A stretch of DNA of 64,000 nt, from contig CADBDH010000002.1 of the NCBI GenBank assembly GCA_902793405.1, positions 1 through 64,000 of the forward strand, given 5' to 3'. The translations under genes were made by a program, and so were the position numbers. Each line of letters starts with the position of its first letter. The stretch's first letter is position 1. This document shows, piece by piece, positions 54,285 to 63,324 of this stretch. The stretch is from an uncultured Bacteroidales bacterium. GTDB lineage: Bacteria > Bacteroidota > Bacteroidia > Bacteroidales > Muribaculaceae. The notes under the pieces were generated by a model. That model was not told where the DNA came from. It ran no database searches and saw only the letters and a program-made list of their open reading frames with translations.

Positions 54285-55031
54285 ATGGAGTATAATAATC
54301 CCTTTTCACTTCAAGGCAAAACCATCCTGATTACGGGCGCCTCGTCGGGCATCGGGCAGGCGACGGCCATCGCTTGTGCTCAAATGGGTGCCGACGTAGT
54401 CATCACCGGACGTGATGCTGAGCGTCTACAGGCGACAGCCGATCTCATGGGAGAAGCAAAAGGTCAGATTGTTGCTGACCTTATCGTTCAAGAGGATGTG
54501 GAGAAACTGGTCGCAGCCCTTCCGCCGCTCGACGGCGCGGTGTTGTGTGCCGGCAACTCGACGACGCTGCCGCTGCAATTCGGCACACGCGAGAAGTTTG
54601 ATGACATGTTCGATGTCAACTTCTTTGCCCCGGTGGAGCTGCTGCGCTTGATGTATAAAAAGAAAGTCCTTCAGAAGGGCGCTTCGGTTGTGCTCATCGC
54701 TTCGATTGGCGGCACGCACAGCTTTATGCCTGGCAATGGCGTTTATGGCGCATCCAAGGCTGCATTGAACTCTGTGATGAAATATGCTGCCCGTGAGTAT
54801 GCTTCGCGCAAGGTGCGTGTCAACAGCATCTGCCCGGGCATGGTGGACACGCCGCTCATCCATCGCGGCACAATTACCGAGGAGCAGCTTGCCGAAGACG
54901 CCAAGCGCTATCCTCTGGGCCGTTATGGCCGCCCCGACGATATTGCCCATGGCGCGATATACCTGCTCAGTGACGCCGCGTCGTGGCTCACAGGCCATGA
55001 TTTGGTTATTGACGGCGGTTTCTCAATATAG
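54285..55031 (+). CDS. Short-chain dehydrogenase/reductase (FabG-like)
   Basis: 248 residues. TGASSGIGQATA is the NAD(P)-binding motif. The catalytic set is S140, Y154 and K158 (NGVYGASKAAL), and the protein ends with the family GHDLVIDGGF. It is probably a 3-oxoacyl-ACP reductase serving the acyl carrier proteins encoded next, though sugar oxidoreductases share the fold. It lies 17 bases after the acyltransferase fusion. Confidence 0.88.
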   Translation: MEYNNPFSLQGKTILITGASSGIGQATAIACAQMGADVVITGRDAERLQATADLMGEAKGQIVADLIVQEDVEKLVAALPPLDGAVLCAGNSTTLPLQFGTREKFDDMFDVNFFAPVELLRLMYKKKVLQKGASVVLIASIGGTHSFMPGNGVYGASKAALNSVMKYAAREYASRKVRVNSICPGMVDTPLIHRGTITEEQLAEDAKRYPLGRYGRPDDIAHGAIYLLSDAASWLTGHDLVIDGGFSI

Positions 55032-55047
55032 TTTTTTCAAGTTTTTT

Positions 55048-55077
55048 TTGCAGATTTCAGAATTGTGTGTACTTTTG
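55048..55077 (+). promoter_or_regulatory. Internal promoter before the first acyl carrier protein
   Basis: TTG (55048-55050), 19 bases, TACTTTTG (55070-55077), about 60 bases before the ATG at 55140. A good match to the Bacteroidetes pattern, so the acyl module can be transcribed apart from the upstream polysaccharide genes. Confidence 0.7.
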
Positions 55078-55139
55078 CCCGTTGAATTAATTTTTATTGA
55101 TTCCTCACGTTATTTATTTGATTGCAATAACACCACAAT

Positions 55140-55373
55140 ATGAACTTAGAAGAATTTATTGAAAACTTCGCTGCTCAATTCGATGACACTGAGGCAGACC
55201 AGTTTACCGCCGATACCAAATTCAAACAGCTGGATGAGTGGTCTTCACTGGCCGCCTTGTCAATTATCGCCATGGTTGACGATGAATATGATGTCATCAT
55301 TAAGGGCAATGACATCATCAGTTCCGACACCATTAAGGACCTGTTTGACGTTGTTGTCAACCTGCGTGGATAA
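55140..55373 (+). CDS. Acyl carrier protein 1
   Basis: 77 residues, acidic and helical. The phosphopantetheine attachment serine is S36 in LDEWSSLAALSII, where the family DSL motif is replaced by SSL. It is nearly the same in design as the carrier at 61920. It lies 27 bases before a second carrier of a different type. It carries acyl intermediates for the neighbouring ketoacyl synthase, AMP ligase and reductase. Confidence 0.88.
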   Translation: MNLEEFIENFAAQFDDTEADQFTADTKFKQLDEWSSLAALSIIAMVDDEYDVIIKGNDIISSDTIKDLFDVVVNLRG

Positions 55374-55400
55374 AACGCTGCCTGGGGTTCAGGCCTATCA

Positions 55401-55631
55401 ATGGAATCACATATCAAGGAAATCATAGCCCGTGTATTGAACGTGGCTCTAGACCGGATTACCGACGACTTGTCCTCGGGTGACATTCCCGAGTGGGACT
55501 CTGTGGGTAATTTGGCAATAATCAGTACATTAGAGCAGGAACTGGAAATAGAATTCCCGCTCGAAGACCTCTTTGATCTGACCTCGGTTAAGTCGATAGT
55601 CGAGGAGGTTGAGAAAATCACTAATGTTTGA
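55401..55631 (+). CDS. Acyl carrier protein 2
   Basis: 76 residues. The attachment serine is S34 in PEWDSVGNLAIISTL, a normal DS motif. The sequence differs from carrier 1, so each may accept a different acyl group or partner. The following AMP ligase overlaps it by 8 bases, which suggests that the ligase loads this carrier. Confidence 0.9.
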   Translation: MESHIKEIIARVLNVALDRITDDLSSGDIPEWDSVGNLAIISTLEQELEIEFPLEDLFDLTSVKSIVEEVEKITNV

Positions 55632-57093
55632 CGCTCCGCACAGCGCTCTGCTGTGTAACATTTTAAGGCATGCCATCAATACCCCCGACAAGATAGCTCT
55701 TGTCGAGGGGGATAACCGTGTCACCTACGCTCAGTTGGTCACTAATATCGACCAGGCTGCACGCTTGATGCTCGCATCAGGTTTGGGGCCGGGTGACCGC
55801 ATTGTCCTGGCTGCACTCAAGGAATTGCCCTTCGTCTACTACTACTTTGCCGCCCATTTGCTGGGTGTCGTCAATGTGGTGGTGGACGCCTCGTCACCCC
55901 GGGAGCGCCTGGACTACATTACCAGTGTGGTCAAGCCTGCAGCCCTGTTTGGCAGTGGCGTTTATCATGTCGAGGGCATACCTTGCCACGACTTCAGCTG
56001 GCAAGATGCAAGCGAGGTCAAGCCTGATGAATGCACATGGCCGCATGTCGCATCAACCGATGTGGCCGACATCATGTTCACAACAGGAACCACCGGCGCG
56101 CCCAAAGGCGTCTGTCTCACCCATGACAACATCGCCGGGTCGGCAAGCAATACCAATGGCTTTATCGGGACTTGTTCTGATGATGTAGAAGCCCTCGCGC
56201 TGCCCTTGAGCCATTCGTTCGGTCTTGGGCGACTCCGTTGTGTGCTCAGCGTGGGCGCGACTCTGGTGCTCGTGGGTAATTTTGCCAACCTGAAATCCTT
56301 CTTCAATATCCTGGAAGCCTGGCATGTCACGGGCTTCGGTATGGTGCCTGCCATTTGGCAGTATATCAAGCGGTTAAGCGGGCGTCGCATCGCCCGTTTT
56401 GCCGACCAATTGCGGTATATTGAAATGGGCAGTGCCGCCTTGCCCGTCGAGGACAAGCGCCTGCTTATGGAATTGTTCCCCAACACGCGTTTGTGCATGC
56501 ATTACGGCCTTACCGAGGCATCGCGGGCCATGTTCACCGAGTTTCATACCCATTCGGGGAATCTGGAGACCGTCGGCCGTCCTGCCTCGGCCCTTGTCGA
56601 GGCTTCGGTGCGCGACGATGACGGCAACCCCGTGGATGACGGCGTGGACGGCGAAATCTGTGTGCGGGGCAATATGGTAACGGGCTCCTATTTTTTACCC
56701 GAGGACAATGAGGACAGTTTTTATGGCGACTGGTTCCGAACGGGTGACTGGGGACACCGTGATCCTGCCGGTGATTTCTACCTAACCGGCCGCAAAAAGG
56801 AACTGATCAACGTGGGAGGCGAGAAAGTGAGCCCTGCCGCCATCGAGGACGCAATACGTTCACTGGGTATCACCGATTGCGCCTGCATCGCCATTCCCGA
56901 CCCCAATGGCGTCCTGGGCGAGGTGCCCAAGGCTTTCCTCCAAAAGAGCGACAATCAGCCCGATATCGAAGAAATCAAGCAGCAATTGAGCCGGTTGCTG
57001 CCACCCCACGAGATACCCGTCCAGTGGGAATGGGTTGACCTCATACCCCGTACCAACTCGGGAAAGATTCAACGATTAAAACTCAAACAATAA
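55624..57093 (+). CDS. AMP-dependent acyl/amino-acyl ligase (adenylation enzyme)
   Basis: 489 residues from the ATG at 55624; a TTG at 55609 lies inside the carrier gene. Adenylation motifs are complete: TTGTTGAPKG (153-162), MHYGLTEASRAMF, DWFRTGDWGHRDPAGDF, GRKKELINVGGEKVSP and the C-terminal lysine K481 in NSGKIQ. It probably activates a carboxylic acid with ATP and transfers it to the thiol of an acyl carrier protein, most likely carrier 2. The substrate could be a short hydroxy acid, an amino acid or a fatty acid; motifs do not decide. Confidence 0.88.
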   Translation: MFDAPHSALLCNILRHAINTPDKIALVEGDNRVTYAQLVTNIDQAARLMLASGLGPGDRIVLAALKELPFVYYYFAAHLLGVVNVVVDASSPRERLDYITSVVKPAALFGSGVYHVEGIPCHDFSWQDASEVKPDECTWPHVASTDVADIMFTTGTTGAPKGVCLTHDNIAGSASNTNGFIGTCSDDVEALALPLSHSFGLGRLRCVLSVGATLVLVGNFANLKSFFNILEAWHVTGFGMVPAIWQYIKRLSGRRIARFADQLRYIEMGSAALPVEDKRLLMELFPNTRLCMHYGLTEASRAMFTEFHTHSGNLETVGRPASALVEASVRDDDGNPVDDGVDGEICVRGNMVTGSYFLPEDNEDSFYGDWFRTGDWGHRDPAGDFYLTGRKKELINVGGEKVSPAAIEDAIRSLGITDCACIAIPDPNGVLGEVPKAFLQKSDNQPDIEEIKQQLSRLLPPHEIPVQWEWVDLIPRTNSGKIQRLKLKQ

Positions 57094-57096
57094 GAT

Positions 57097-58161
57097 ATGT
57101 CACAACTCACCATCAACAACGTGCGCATTGCAGGCATGAGCGCCTGCGTGCCCGCCCAGGTAGAGGATAACCGCACGCTGCCCATCTACAAGGATGAGAG
57201 CGAGGCCCTGAAAGTCATTGCATCAACAGGCATCGAGCGGCATCACAAGGTGGAGCCAGGCACAACGGCTTCGGACCTTACGGTCAAGGCAGTGGAGAGA
57301 CTGCTCGAAGACATGGGTTGGCAACCCGATGAGGTTGATTGCTTTGCCTACGTCTGCACTTCCAGGGACTACATTGCTCCGCAAACTGCCTGCATACTCC
57401 AGGACCGCCTCAAGTTACGCAACGACTGCTGCGTGTTCGACTTGCCGTTTGGCTGCTCGGGTTGGGTCTACGGAATGAGCATTGTCGGCTCGATGATGTC
57501 CCACGGCACCCTCAAGCGGGCCATTCTGGTAGCAGCCGAGACCAATACGCAGAACCGCAACCAGCGTGACACGACGGTGCGTCCACTGTTCGGCGATGCC
57601 GCTACGGCCACGGCTCTCGAGTTTGACCCAGAGCACTCACGTCCCATGAATTTCATGTATGGCGTGGACGGTGCCGGTTTTGATGCCGTGTGGGCTCCTT
57701 ATGGAGGCATGCGCAACCCCGTCACTGCTGATGCTCTCGAGGAAAAGGAAGTGTCGCCGGGTGTGTTCAGGCGTGGTGTCGACATGATTGTTAACGGCAT
57801 GGATGTCTTCGGTTTTGCCATCAAGCGGCCGCCCCGCTCGCTCAAGGAACTGATTTCCACCTTCAATATCGACGTGGAGACTGTCGACCTGCTGTTCCTG
57901 CATCAGGCCAACAAATTCATTGATGAGAAAATCCGCAAAGCCATCCAGATTCCCCCCGAGAAGACGCCTTATTGCCTTGAGGAATATGGCAATGTCACGA
58001 GTGCCTCTATCCCATTGACCATGGTGACGCGCTGCCAGGATAAGTTGTCAGGCGCCACCCAACAGCATTGCCTGGCATGCGGTTTCGGTGTGGGATTGGC
58101 ATGGGCTAGCATGGAATTCTATGCCAACGACGTGAAAGTGAGTGACTTGGTGACCTATTAA
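57097..58161 (+). CDS. Ketoacyl-ACP synthase III-like enzyme 1
   Basis: 354 residues with a complete FabH-type triad: C120 in LPFGCSGWVYG, H269 in FLHQANKFI and N299 in EYGNVTSASIP. It may condense an acyl-CoA with malonyl-ACP, giving for example acetoacetyl-ACP for the nearby reductase. Some KAS III relatives instead act as acyltransferases to alcohols or amines. A second, related enzyme lies at 62275-63324. It follows the AMP ligase by three bases. Confidence 0.91.
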   Translation: MSQLTINNVRIAGMSACVPAQVEDNRTLPIYKDESEALKVIASTGIERHHKVEPGTTASDLTVKAVERLLEDMGWQPDEVDCFAYVCTSRDYIAPQTACILQDRLKLRNDCCVFDLPFGCSGWVYGMSIVGSMMSHGTLKRAILVAAETNTQNRNQRDTTVRPLFGDAATATALEFDPEHSRPMNFMYGVDGAGFDAVWAPYGGMRNPVTADALEEKEVSPGVFRRGVDMIVNGMDVFGFAIKRPPRSLKELISTFNIDVETVDLLFLHQANKFIDEKIRKAIQIPPEKTPYCLEEYGNVTSASIPLTMVTRCQDKLSGATQQHCLACGFGVGLAWASMEFYANDVKVSDLVTY

Positions 58162-58173
58162 ACAATCAACCCG

Positions 58174-59274
58174 ATGGCTAAATATATCAATTCCAATCAG
58201 GAGTTTTATTGGGGTGACTGGTACTTCAAGAACCACGTCATGCCTGCCGACTTTAACTACAAGGCCCACAAGAAAGAACTCTCCCAATACTACGAGCAGC
58301 GCGGCTTCAAGGTGTCGATGATGTTCGATGACTATTTCTCGAGCCTCAGCGGCATCCACAGCGACCGTTATCTGTCGATGGATGTGTACTATTTCTACGT
58401 GATTCCCGCCCTTAACCGTCATGACTTCAAGGACGCTTATCTTGACAAAAACATCTATAGCGAGCTGTTCCCCCAAGTGAAACAGCCGCTTGCCGTCGTC
58501 AAGAACATCCATGGCCATTATTACCGTCAAGGAGAGGAAATAACCCAGGAACAGGCTATCCAAGCGGTGATTGCAGCCGACCATGACCTCATCATCAAGC
58601 CCACTGTCGAGACCTGTAACGGTGAGGGCGTTGAACAGATCACTGACCGCGACCCGGGCAGCCTCAAAGCCTTGTTCGACCAATATGAACTCAACTTTAT
58701 CGTGCAGGAAAAGGTGCGCCAGCATCCCGATCTACAGCGGGTCAATCCCACGTCGCTCAATTCGATGCGCCTGTATACTTATCGCCGTCAAGACGGCAGT
58801 TATGAGTTCCTGTACCCGTTTGCACACATGCGCTTCGGTGGCAAAGGCGCCATCAAGGACAATGTGTCGCAGGGTGGTGGCACTTGCCTGATTCATCCCG
58901 ACGGGACGGTTGATGACAGGGTCTATCGCTTCAAGCGCATGGAAGTGTCCTCGCTCAAGCAGGAAACGGGTGTGGAGAACCTCGTCGTGCCCAATTACGG
59001 CAAGGTGATTGAGAAACTCCTGAGCCTGCATCGCAGGTTGCCGTATTTCGACTTTGTTGGCTGGGATGTCACCGTTTTGCCCGATGGCGAGCCCTTGCTC
59101 ATCGAGTTCAATCTCGTGCCCAGTGTTGAGGGACCGCAGTTGATGGCAGGACCCATGTTCGGCTCATTCCTTGACGAGGTGATTGATCGCGCACGTCAAG
59201 TCGAATGTGCTCGTTTGCAGACGTTTAAAAAGACCTTTGGCAAAAAAATGACCTTCCACCTGCACATGCAGTGA
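58174..59274 (+). CDS. Sugar-transfer-associated ATP-grasp protein
   Basis: 366 residues of the ATP-grasp subgroup often encoded in polysaccharide loci. The ATP/metal part includes LIIKPTVETCNGEGVEQI, the substrate-side stretch VNPTSLNSMRLYTYR, and the metal site VGWDVTVLPDGEPLLIEFNL. Unlike the three ligases at 24-29 kb it lacks an N-terminal Rossmann domain of the carbamoyl-phosphate-synthase type. The reaction is unknown; joining an amino or acyl group to a sugar is usually proposed. Confidence 0.87.
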   Translation: MAKYINSNQEFYWGDWYFKNHVMPADFNYKAHKKELSQYYEQRGFKVSMMFDDYFSSLSGIHSDRYLSMDVYYFYVIPALNRHDFKDAYLDKNIYSELFPQVKQPLAVVKNIHGHYYRQGEEITQEQAIQAVIAADHDLIIKPTVETCNGEGVEQITDRDPGSLKALFDQYELNFIVQEKVRQHPDLQRVNPTSLNSMRLYTYRRQDGSYEFLYPFAHMRFGGKGAIKDNVSQGGGTCLIHPDGTVDDRVYRFKRMEVSSLKQETGVENLVVPNYGKVIEKLLSLHRRLPYFDFVGWDVTVLPDGEPLLIEFNLVPSVEGPQLMAGPMFGSFLDEVIDRARQVECARLQTFKKTFGKKMTFHLHMQ

Positions 59275-59300
59275 GCCTAAGGCAATTTTAAACCGTTTTT

Positions 59301-59318
59301 TCCGTTATATATAACGGA
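59301..59318. repeat. 18-bp perfect palindrome before the metallo-hydrolase gene
   Basis: TCCGTTATATATAACGGA reads the same on both strands and is 18 bases before the GTG start at 59337. It follows a T run, so it could be a hairpin between genes or an operator for a dimeric regulator. Confidence 0.6.
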
Positions 59319-59336
59319 CAATCTAACGTACGAAAA

Positions 59337-59921
59337 GTGGTAATACGGCAAGTCGTCAATACGGTTTTCAACTCCTGCAGTTATGTCCTCGTTCAGGACG
59401 GCGCATCATGGGTTGTGGATTGTGGAGATATTGAAATGCTGTTGCCGCTCATCAAGGGTCAACTGCGGGGTGTGATGTTAACACATTCCCATTTTGACCA
59501 CATCTACGGGTTAAATGACCTGCTCGCGCATTTCCCGCACACTCCCGTGCTCACTAATGCCGCAGGACGTGAAGGATTGCTCAGCGACAAGCTGAATTTC
59601 TCGAGATATCACGAGACCCCGTTTATTCTTGATACTCCCGAGGACATTCGGCTGGTCAGCGACCAGGAGCGACTTGAACTCTTTGAGGGCATCAGCGCTC
59701 AAGCGATATACACTCCGGGCCACAGCCCTTGCAGTGTGACATGGAAGATTGACGACGCGCTTTTTACGGGCGACAGTTATATTCCTGGGGTGAAAACGGT
59801 GACCAATTTCCCGCATTCCGATAAGCGACTTGCGGGAGAAAGCCGCGAGCGCATCTTGAGTTTGGCCGAGTCTTGTCGGGTTTATCCGGGTCATCCGTCG
59901 CAGTTGGAGTTGGATTTATGA
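59337..59921 (+). CDS. Metallo-beta-lactamase fold hydrolase (glyoxalase II-like)
   Basis: 194 residues starting at GTG 59337; no ATG lies close. The metal motif is THSHFDH (H50, H52, D54, H55), followed by GHSPCSVTWKIDDALFTGD and a last ligand in VYPGHPS. Small glyoxalase II-like enzymes cleave thioesters, so removing acyl groups from the carrier proteins (editing or release) is a reasonable role here. It is inference only. Confidence 0.86.
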   Translation: MVIRQVVNTVFNSCSYVLVQDGASWVVDCGDIEMLLPLIKGQLRGVMLTHSHFDHIYGLNDLLAHFPHTPVLTNAAGREGLLSDKLNFSRYHETPFILDTPEDIRLVSDQERLELFEGISAQAIYTPGHSPCSVTWKIDDALFTGDSYIPGVKTVTNFPHSDKRLAGESRERILSLAESCRVYPGHPSQLELDL

Positions 59922-59942
59922 TTTAAAGAAAGAGAATTTATT

Positions 59943-61088
59943 ATGGCTGATAACAAGAGAATATTGCTTTGTCTGGCTCACATGAGCGGCCAGGAGATGA
60001 AATATATCCAAGAGGCGTTCGATACCAATTGGGTGGTGCCCCTTGGACCCAATGTGAATGCATTTGAAGAAGACCTGGAAAAGCTCTGTGGCCAGGGCAA
60101 GAAGGTGGTAGCCCTCAGTGCTGGCACGGCAGCGATACATCTGGCACTTGTCAAACTGGGTGTGGGCCGTGACGACGAGGTGATTTGTCAGTCCATGACG
60201 TTCTCGGCCAGTGCTAACCCTGTGACTTATCAGGGTGGTGTCCCGGTTTTTGTCGATAGTGAGGCCGACACATGGAACATCGACCCCAATCTTCTTGAAG
60301 ATGCCATCAAGGACCGCATCGCCAAGACGGGACGCAAGCCCAAAGCCATCATCCCGGTTTATCTCTATGGCATGCCAGCCAAGATTGATGACATCATGGA
60401 GGTGGCCCGCCGCTACGAGATTCCCGTTGTCGAGGATTCGGCCGAGGCCTTCGGCTCGCGCTACCGCGGACAGTTGTGTGGCACCTTTGGCGACTACGGC
60501 ATCATGAGTTTCAACGGCAACAAGATGATTACCACCAGTGGCGGTGGCGCTCTGATTTGTCCCGATGAAGAAGCCAAGAAGAAAATCATGTTCTATGCCA
60601 CCCAGTCCCGCGAGCCCCTGCCTTATTATCTGCACAAGGAGATCGGTTACAACTATCGCATGAGCAACATCTGTGCCGGCATCGGTCGCGGTCAGATGAC
60701 GGTGTTTGAAGAGCACCTGGCACACCACAAGCACTTGTGTGACCGCTATGTCGAGTTGTTTGCCGACGTTGACGGTATCGACGTGCACACCAACTACGAC
60801 GAGCGTTCCGACAGTAACTACTGGCTCAACACGATTCTGATCGACCCTGCCAAGACGGGCACCGATTATGAGACCGTGCGTCAGCATCTGGAAACATGCA
60901 ACATCGAGTCGCGCCCCTTGTGGAAGCCGATGCACACCCAGCCCGTATTCTCGGGCGCGCCTGCCTATGTCAATGGCGTGAGTGAGCATCTGTTCTCGAT
61001 GGGTTTGTGCTTGCCCAGCGGACCCTGGGTGAGTGACGAGGATGTTGAGCGTGTGGCTCGTGAGATCATCGCTTGCTGCAAGAAGTAA
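59943..61088 (+). CDS. PglE-like sugar aminotransferase (DegT family)
   Basis: A PLP enzyme of 381 residues. HMSGQEMKYIQEAFDTNWV at the start is characteristic of UDP-4-amino-sugar aminotransferases of the PglE type. D165 in VVEDSAEAFG holds the cofactor and K194 in SFNGNKMITTSGGG is the Schiff-base lysine. It would make the 4-amino group that PglD-like enzymes (53002, 61124) acylate. No 4,6-dehydratase (PglF-like) lies in the window, so the keto sugar must come from elsewhere. Confidence 0.92.
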   Translation: MADNKRILLCLAHMSGQEMKYIQEAFDTNWVVPLGPNVNAFEEDLEKLCGQGKKVVALSAGTAAIHLALVKLGVGRDDEVICQSMTFSASANPVTYQGGVPVFVDSEADTWNIDPNLLEDAIKDRIAKTGRKPKAIIPVYLYGMPAKIDDIMEVARRYEIPVVEDSAEAFGSRYRGQLCGTFGDYGIMSFNGNKMITTSGGGALICPDEEAKKKIMFYATQSREPLPYYLHKEIGYNYRMSNICAGIGRGQMTVFEEHLAHHKHLCDRYVELFADVDGIDVHTNYDERSDSNYWLNTILIDPAKTGTDYETVRQHLETCNIESRPLWKPMHTQPVFSGAPAYVNGVSEHLFSMGLCLPSGPWVSDEDVERVAREIIACCKK

Positions 61089-61123
61089 AGACACGAAATT
61101 AACTAACCAAAACATATAGACTA

Positions 61124-61765
61124 ATGAATATCGCAATCTATGGAGCTGGGGGATTTGGCAAAGAAGTGGCCTGTCTCATCAAGAGAATCAACGCCAACGG
61201 CGGTGACTGGAACCTGATAGGCTTCTTTGATGACTCCAAGCCCGAAGGCATGCCGGTTTCCAGCTACGGAACGGTGCTTGGTGGCATGGATTTATTGTCC
61301 AGCTATGCCGAACCCTTGGCCATCGCTATCGCGATCAACGATAACAAGGCCGTCAGGCGGATTCGTGAGAGCATCAGCAATCCCAATGTCACTTTCCCCA
61401 ACCTGGTTGACCCTTCATTGTTCCTGGTTGATGGCGACACGTTGAAGATGGGCGAGGGCAATGTCATCCAGAACGACTGCATGATTTCGTGCGATGTCAC
61501 GATTGGCAACTTCAATCTCATCAACGACCACGTTGTTGTGGGTCACGACAATGTGATTGGCAACTTCAACGGGCTCATGCCGGCAGCGCATCTCTCGGGT
61601 GGTATCACCATTGGTGACAATAACCTGCTGGGAGTGGCCAGTGTCGTCCTGCAGGGAATGACTATCGGCAATGGGGTGACTCTGGGCGCCAACAGTGTGC
61701 TCATGACGCAGCCCCGTGACAATTCCACCTACCTGGGCGTGCCAGCCAAGAAGTTTGACTTCTGA
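61124..61765 (+). CDS. PglD/NeuD-like sugar acyltransferase
   Basis: 213 residues. IAIYGAGGFGKEVACLIKRI, then hexapeptide repeats with the catalytic-type histidine in HVVVGHDNVIGNFNGLMP, and an end YLGVPAKKFDF. It is a clear paralog of residues 208-421 of the fusion at 53002. Next to it are an acyl carrier protein and a KAS III-like enzyme, so the donor may be an acyl-ACP instead of acetyl-CoA (inference). Confidence 0.9.
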   Translation: MNIAIYGAGGFGKEVACLIKRINANGGDWNLIGFFDDSKPEGMPVSSYGTVLGGMDLLSSYAEPLAIAIAINDNKAVRRIRESISNPNVTFPNLVDPSLFLVDGDTLKMGEGNVIQNDCMISCDVTIGNFNLINDHVVVGHDNVIGNFNGLMPAAHLSGGITIGDNNLLGVASVVLQGMTIGNGVTLGANSVLMTQPRDNSTYLGVPAKKFDF

Positions 61766-61877
61766 AATTGCCTCTTGATGGACCCAAAAACTACCGATTT
61801 TGAGGTAATTAATCAATGGCATGAAAAAAAACTTCTTTAAAATCACACAAGAGAGTGCATTATTAAGATTTTTTGTG

Positions 61878-61885
61878 TAATTTTG
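61878..61885 (+). promoter_or_regulatory. -7 box before acyl carrier protein 3
   Basis: TAATTTTG matches TAnnTTTG, about 35 bases before the ATG at 61920. The -33 side lacks a clear TTG at the usual distance. A start of transcription near 61892 favours the 61920 ATG over 61902. Confidence 0.5.
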
Positions 61886-61919
61886 CGGGCTGTAAAAAAA
61901 TATGCCAGCTATCCAGTTA

Positions 61920-62153
61920 ATGGACATAGATAAATTCATAGAGAATTTCACGGATCTGTTTGATGAAACAGACCCCGCTACTATATCGGCCACAACCCAA
62001 TTCAAGAGTTTGGATGAGTGGTCATCACTTGTTGCATTGTCAGTCATTGCGATGGTTGACGAGGAATATGATGTGGAATTTCGTGGTGATGATATCCGCG
62101 GCAGCAACACTGTTGAGGACCTTTACAATATTGTCAAGAATAGGGTCGAGTAG
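61920..62153 (+). CDS. Acyl carrier protein 3
   Basis: 77 residues from the ATG at 61920, which matches the length and start of carrier 1 (MDIDKFIENF against MNLEEFIENF); an in-frame ATG at 61902 would add six residues. The attachment serine is S36 in LDEWSSLVALSVI, the same SSL variant as carrier 1. It precedes the second KAS III-like gene. Confidence 0.88.
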   Translation: MDIDKFIENFTDLFDETDPATISATTQFKSLDEWSSLVALSVIAMVDEEYDVEFRGDDIRGSNTVEDLYNIVKNRVE

Positions 62154-62254
62154 TGGCTCATAGCACATAGCGTCGGTTAAGCACCGCGGCGAGGGCCCGG
62201 GCAACCGATATATCCATTCGGTTTATTCTATAGGTAATTCCCACTTTTAATCTG

Positions 62255-62268
62255 AGGGATAATTCCCT
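62255..62268 (+). promoter_or_regulatory. Small hairpin before the second KAS III gene
   Basis: AGGGA, loop TAAT, TCCCT: five perfect base pairs, ending six bases before the ATG at 62275. It could lower ribosome access. The 120-base gap it sits in shows no promoter. Confidence 0.35.
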
Positions 62269-62274
62269 GGTATT

Positions 62275-63324
62275 ATGGCTAAAATTACTTTTCAAGGAGT
62301 CGGTATCAAGGCTTTGAGCGCTTGCGTACCCCCCGAGGTCGTCTATAATAAGGACCTGGGTTATCTCATCCCCGAGGAAGAGATCGAGAAGACCATCAAT
62401 AACATCGGAATCGAGCAACGGCGCATAGCCGCCCCCGATGTCACCGCCAGCGACCTGTGTTACAAGGCTGCGTGCCAGCTGATGGAAGACAATGATATTG
62501 ACCCGTCGAGCATCGACGTGCTCTTGTTCATGAGCCAGACGCCCGATTACCGCATTCCTGCAACATCGTGTCTGCTGCAGCACCGCTTGGGTCTGCCGCG
62601 TGAGACGATGTGCTTTGACATCTCGCTGGGATGCTCGGGCTATCTGTTTGCCTTGAGCACGGCTTTTGCCTACGCTTCGATGCAGGGCGTCAACCGCGTG
62701 CTCCTGCTCGATGGCGAGACCTTCTCCAAGATTGTCAACCGTCGTGACAAGGTGGATTGGCCCCTATATGGCGATGCCGGCACGGCAACGCTGGTCGAGA
62801 AGGGTGATTATGGCACTTCCACATTCATGCTCAACACCGATGGCAGCGGAGAGAATGTGCTCAAGATTCATGCGGGAATGAGGAATCCCATCACGGCCGA
62901 ATCATGTGTGGAACGCGAGCAGGAGGATGGCAACATCCGCAGTGACCTGGAAGTGTTCATGGACGGCATGGATGTCTTCAACTTTGCCATCAGCAAGGTG
63001 CCCAAGAGCATCAAGCAGTTGCTCAAAGAGACCGAACATACTGTCGACGATGTGGATTATCTCATTTTCCATCAGGCCAATCGCTTCATGATGGACTTCT
63101 TTGTCAAGAAACTCAAGATGTCGCCCGAGCGTGTGCCCTATTGCATCAACAAGTATGGAAACACGAGCAGCGCATCAGTGCCCTTGACCATTGCCAGCGA
63201 ACTCCAGGGACGTCTCGAAGGTGACCACACGGTTGTCTTGAGCGCCTTCGGCGCCGGTTTGAGCTGGGGCTCAGCCATCATGTCGATGCACGATTGCAAT
63301 GTCTTTCCCGTCATTGAATATTGA
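62275..63324 (+). CDS. Ketoacyl-ACP synthase III-like enzyme 2
   Basis: 349 residues with the full triad: C120 in ISLGCSGYLFA, H266 in IFHQANRFM and N296 in KYGNTSSASVPL. A paralog of the enzyme at 57097. It probably uses carrier 3, and its product may be handed to the acyltransferase at 61124. The stop codon overlaps the start of the next gene. Confidence 0.91.
   Translation: MAKITFQGVGIKALSACVPPEVVYNKDLGYLIPEEEIEKTINNIGIEQRRIAAPDVTASDLCYKAACQLMEDNDIDPSSIDVLLFMSQTPDYRIPATSCLLQHRLGLPRETMCFDISLGCSGYLFALSTAFAYASMQGVNRVLLLDGETFSKIVNRRDKVDWPLYGDAGTATLVEKGDYGTSTFMLNTDGSGENVLKIHAGMRNPITAESCVEREQEDGNIRSDLEVFMDGMDVFNFAISKVPKSIKQLLKETEHTVDDVDYLIFHQANRFMMDFFVKKLKMSPERVPYCINKYGNTSSASVPLTIASELQGRLEGDHTVVLSAFGAGLSWGSAIMSMHDCNVFPVIEY

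Noticed and set aside
59916-61136. 406-residue minus-strand open frame
   Set aside because: It is antisense to the PglE-like aminotransferase and has no recognisable motifs.
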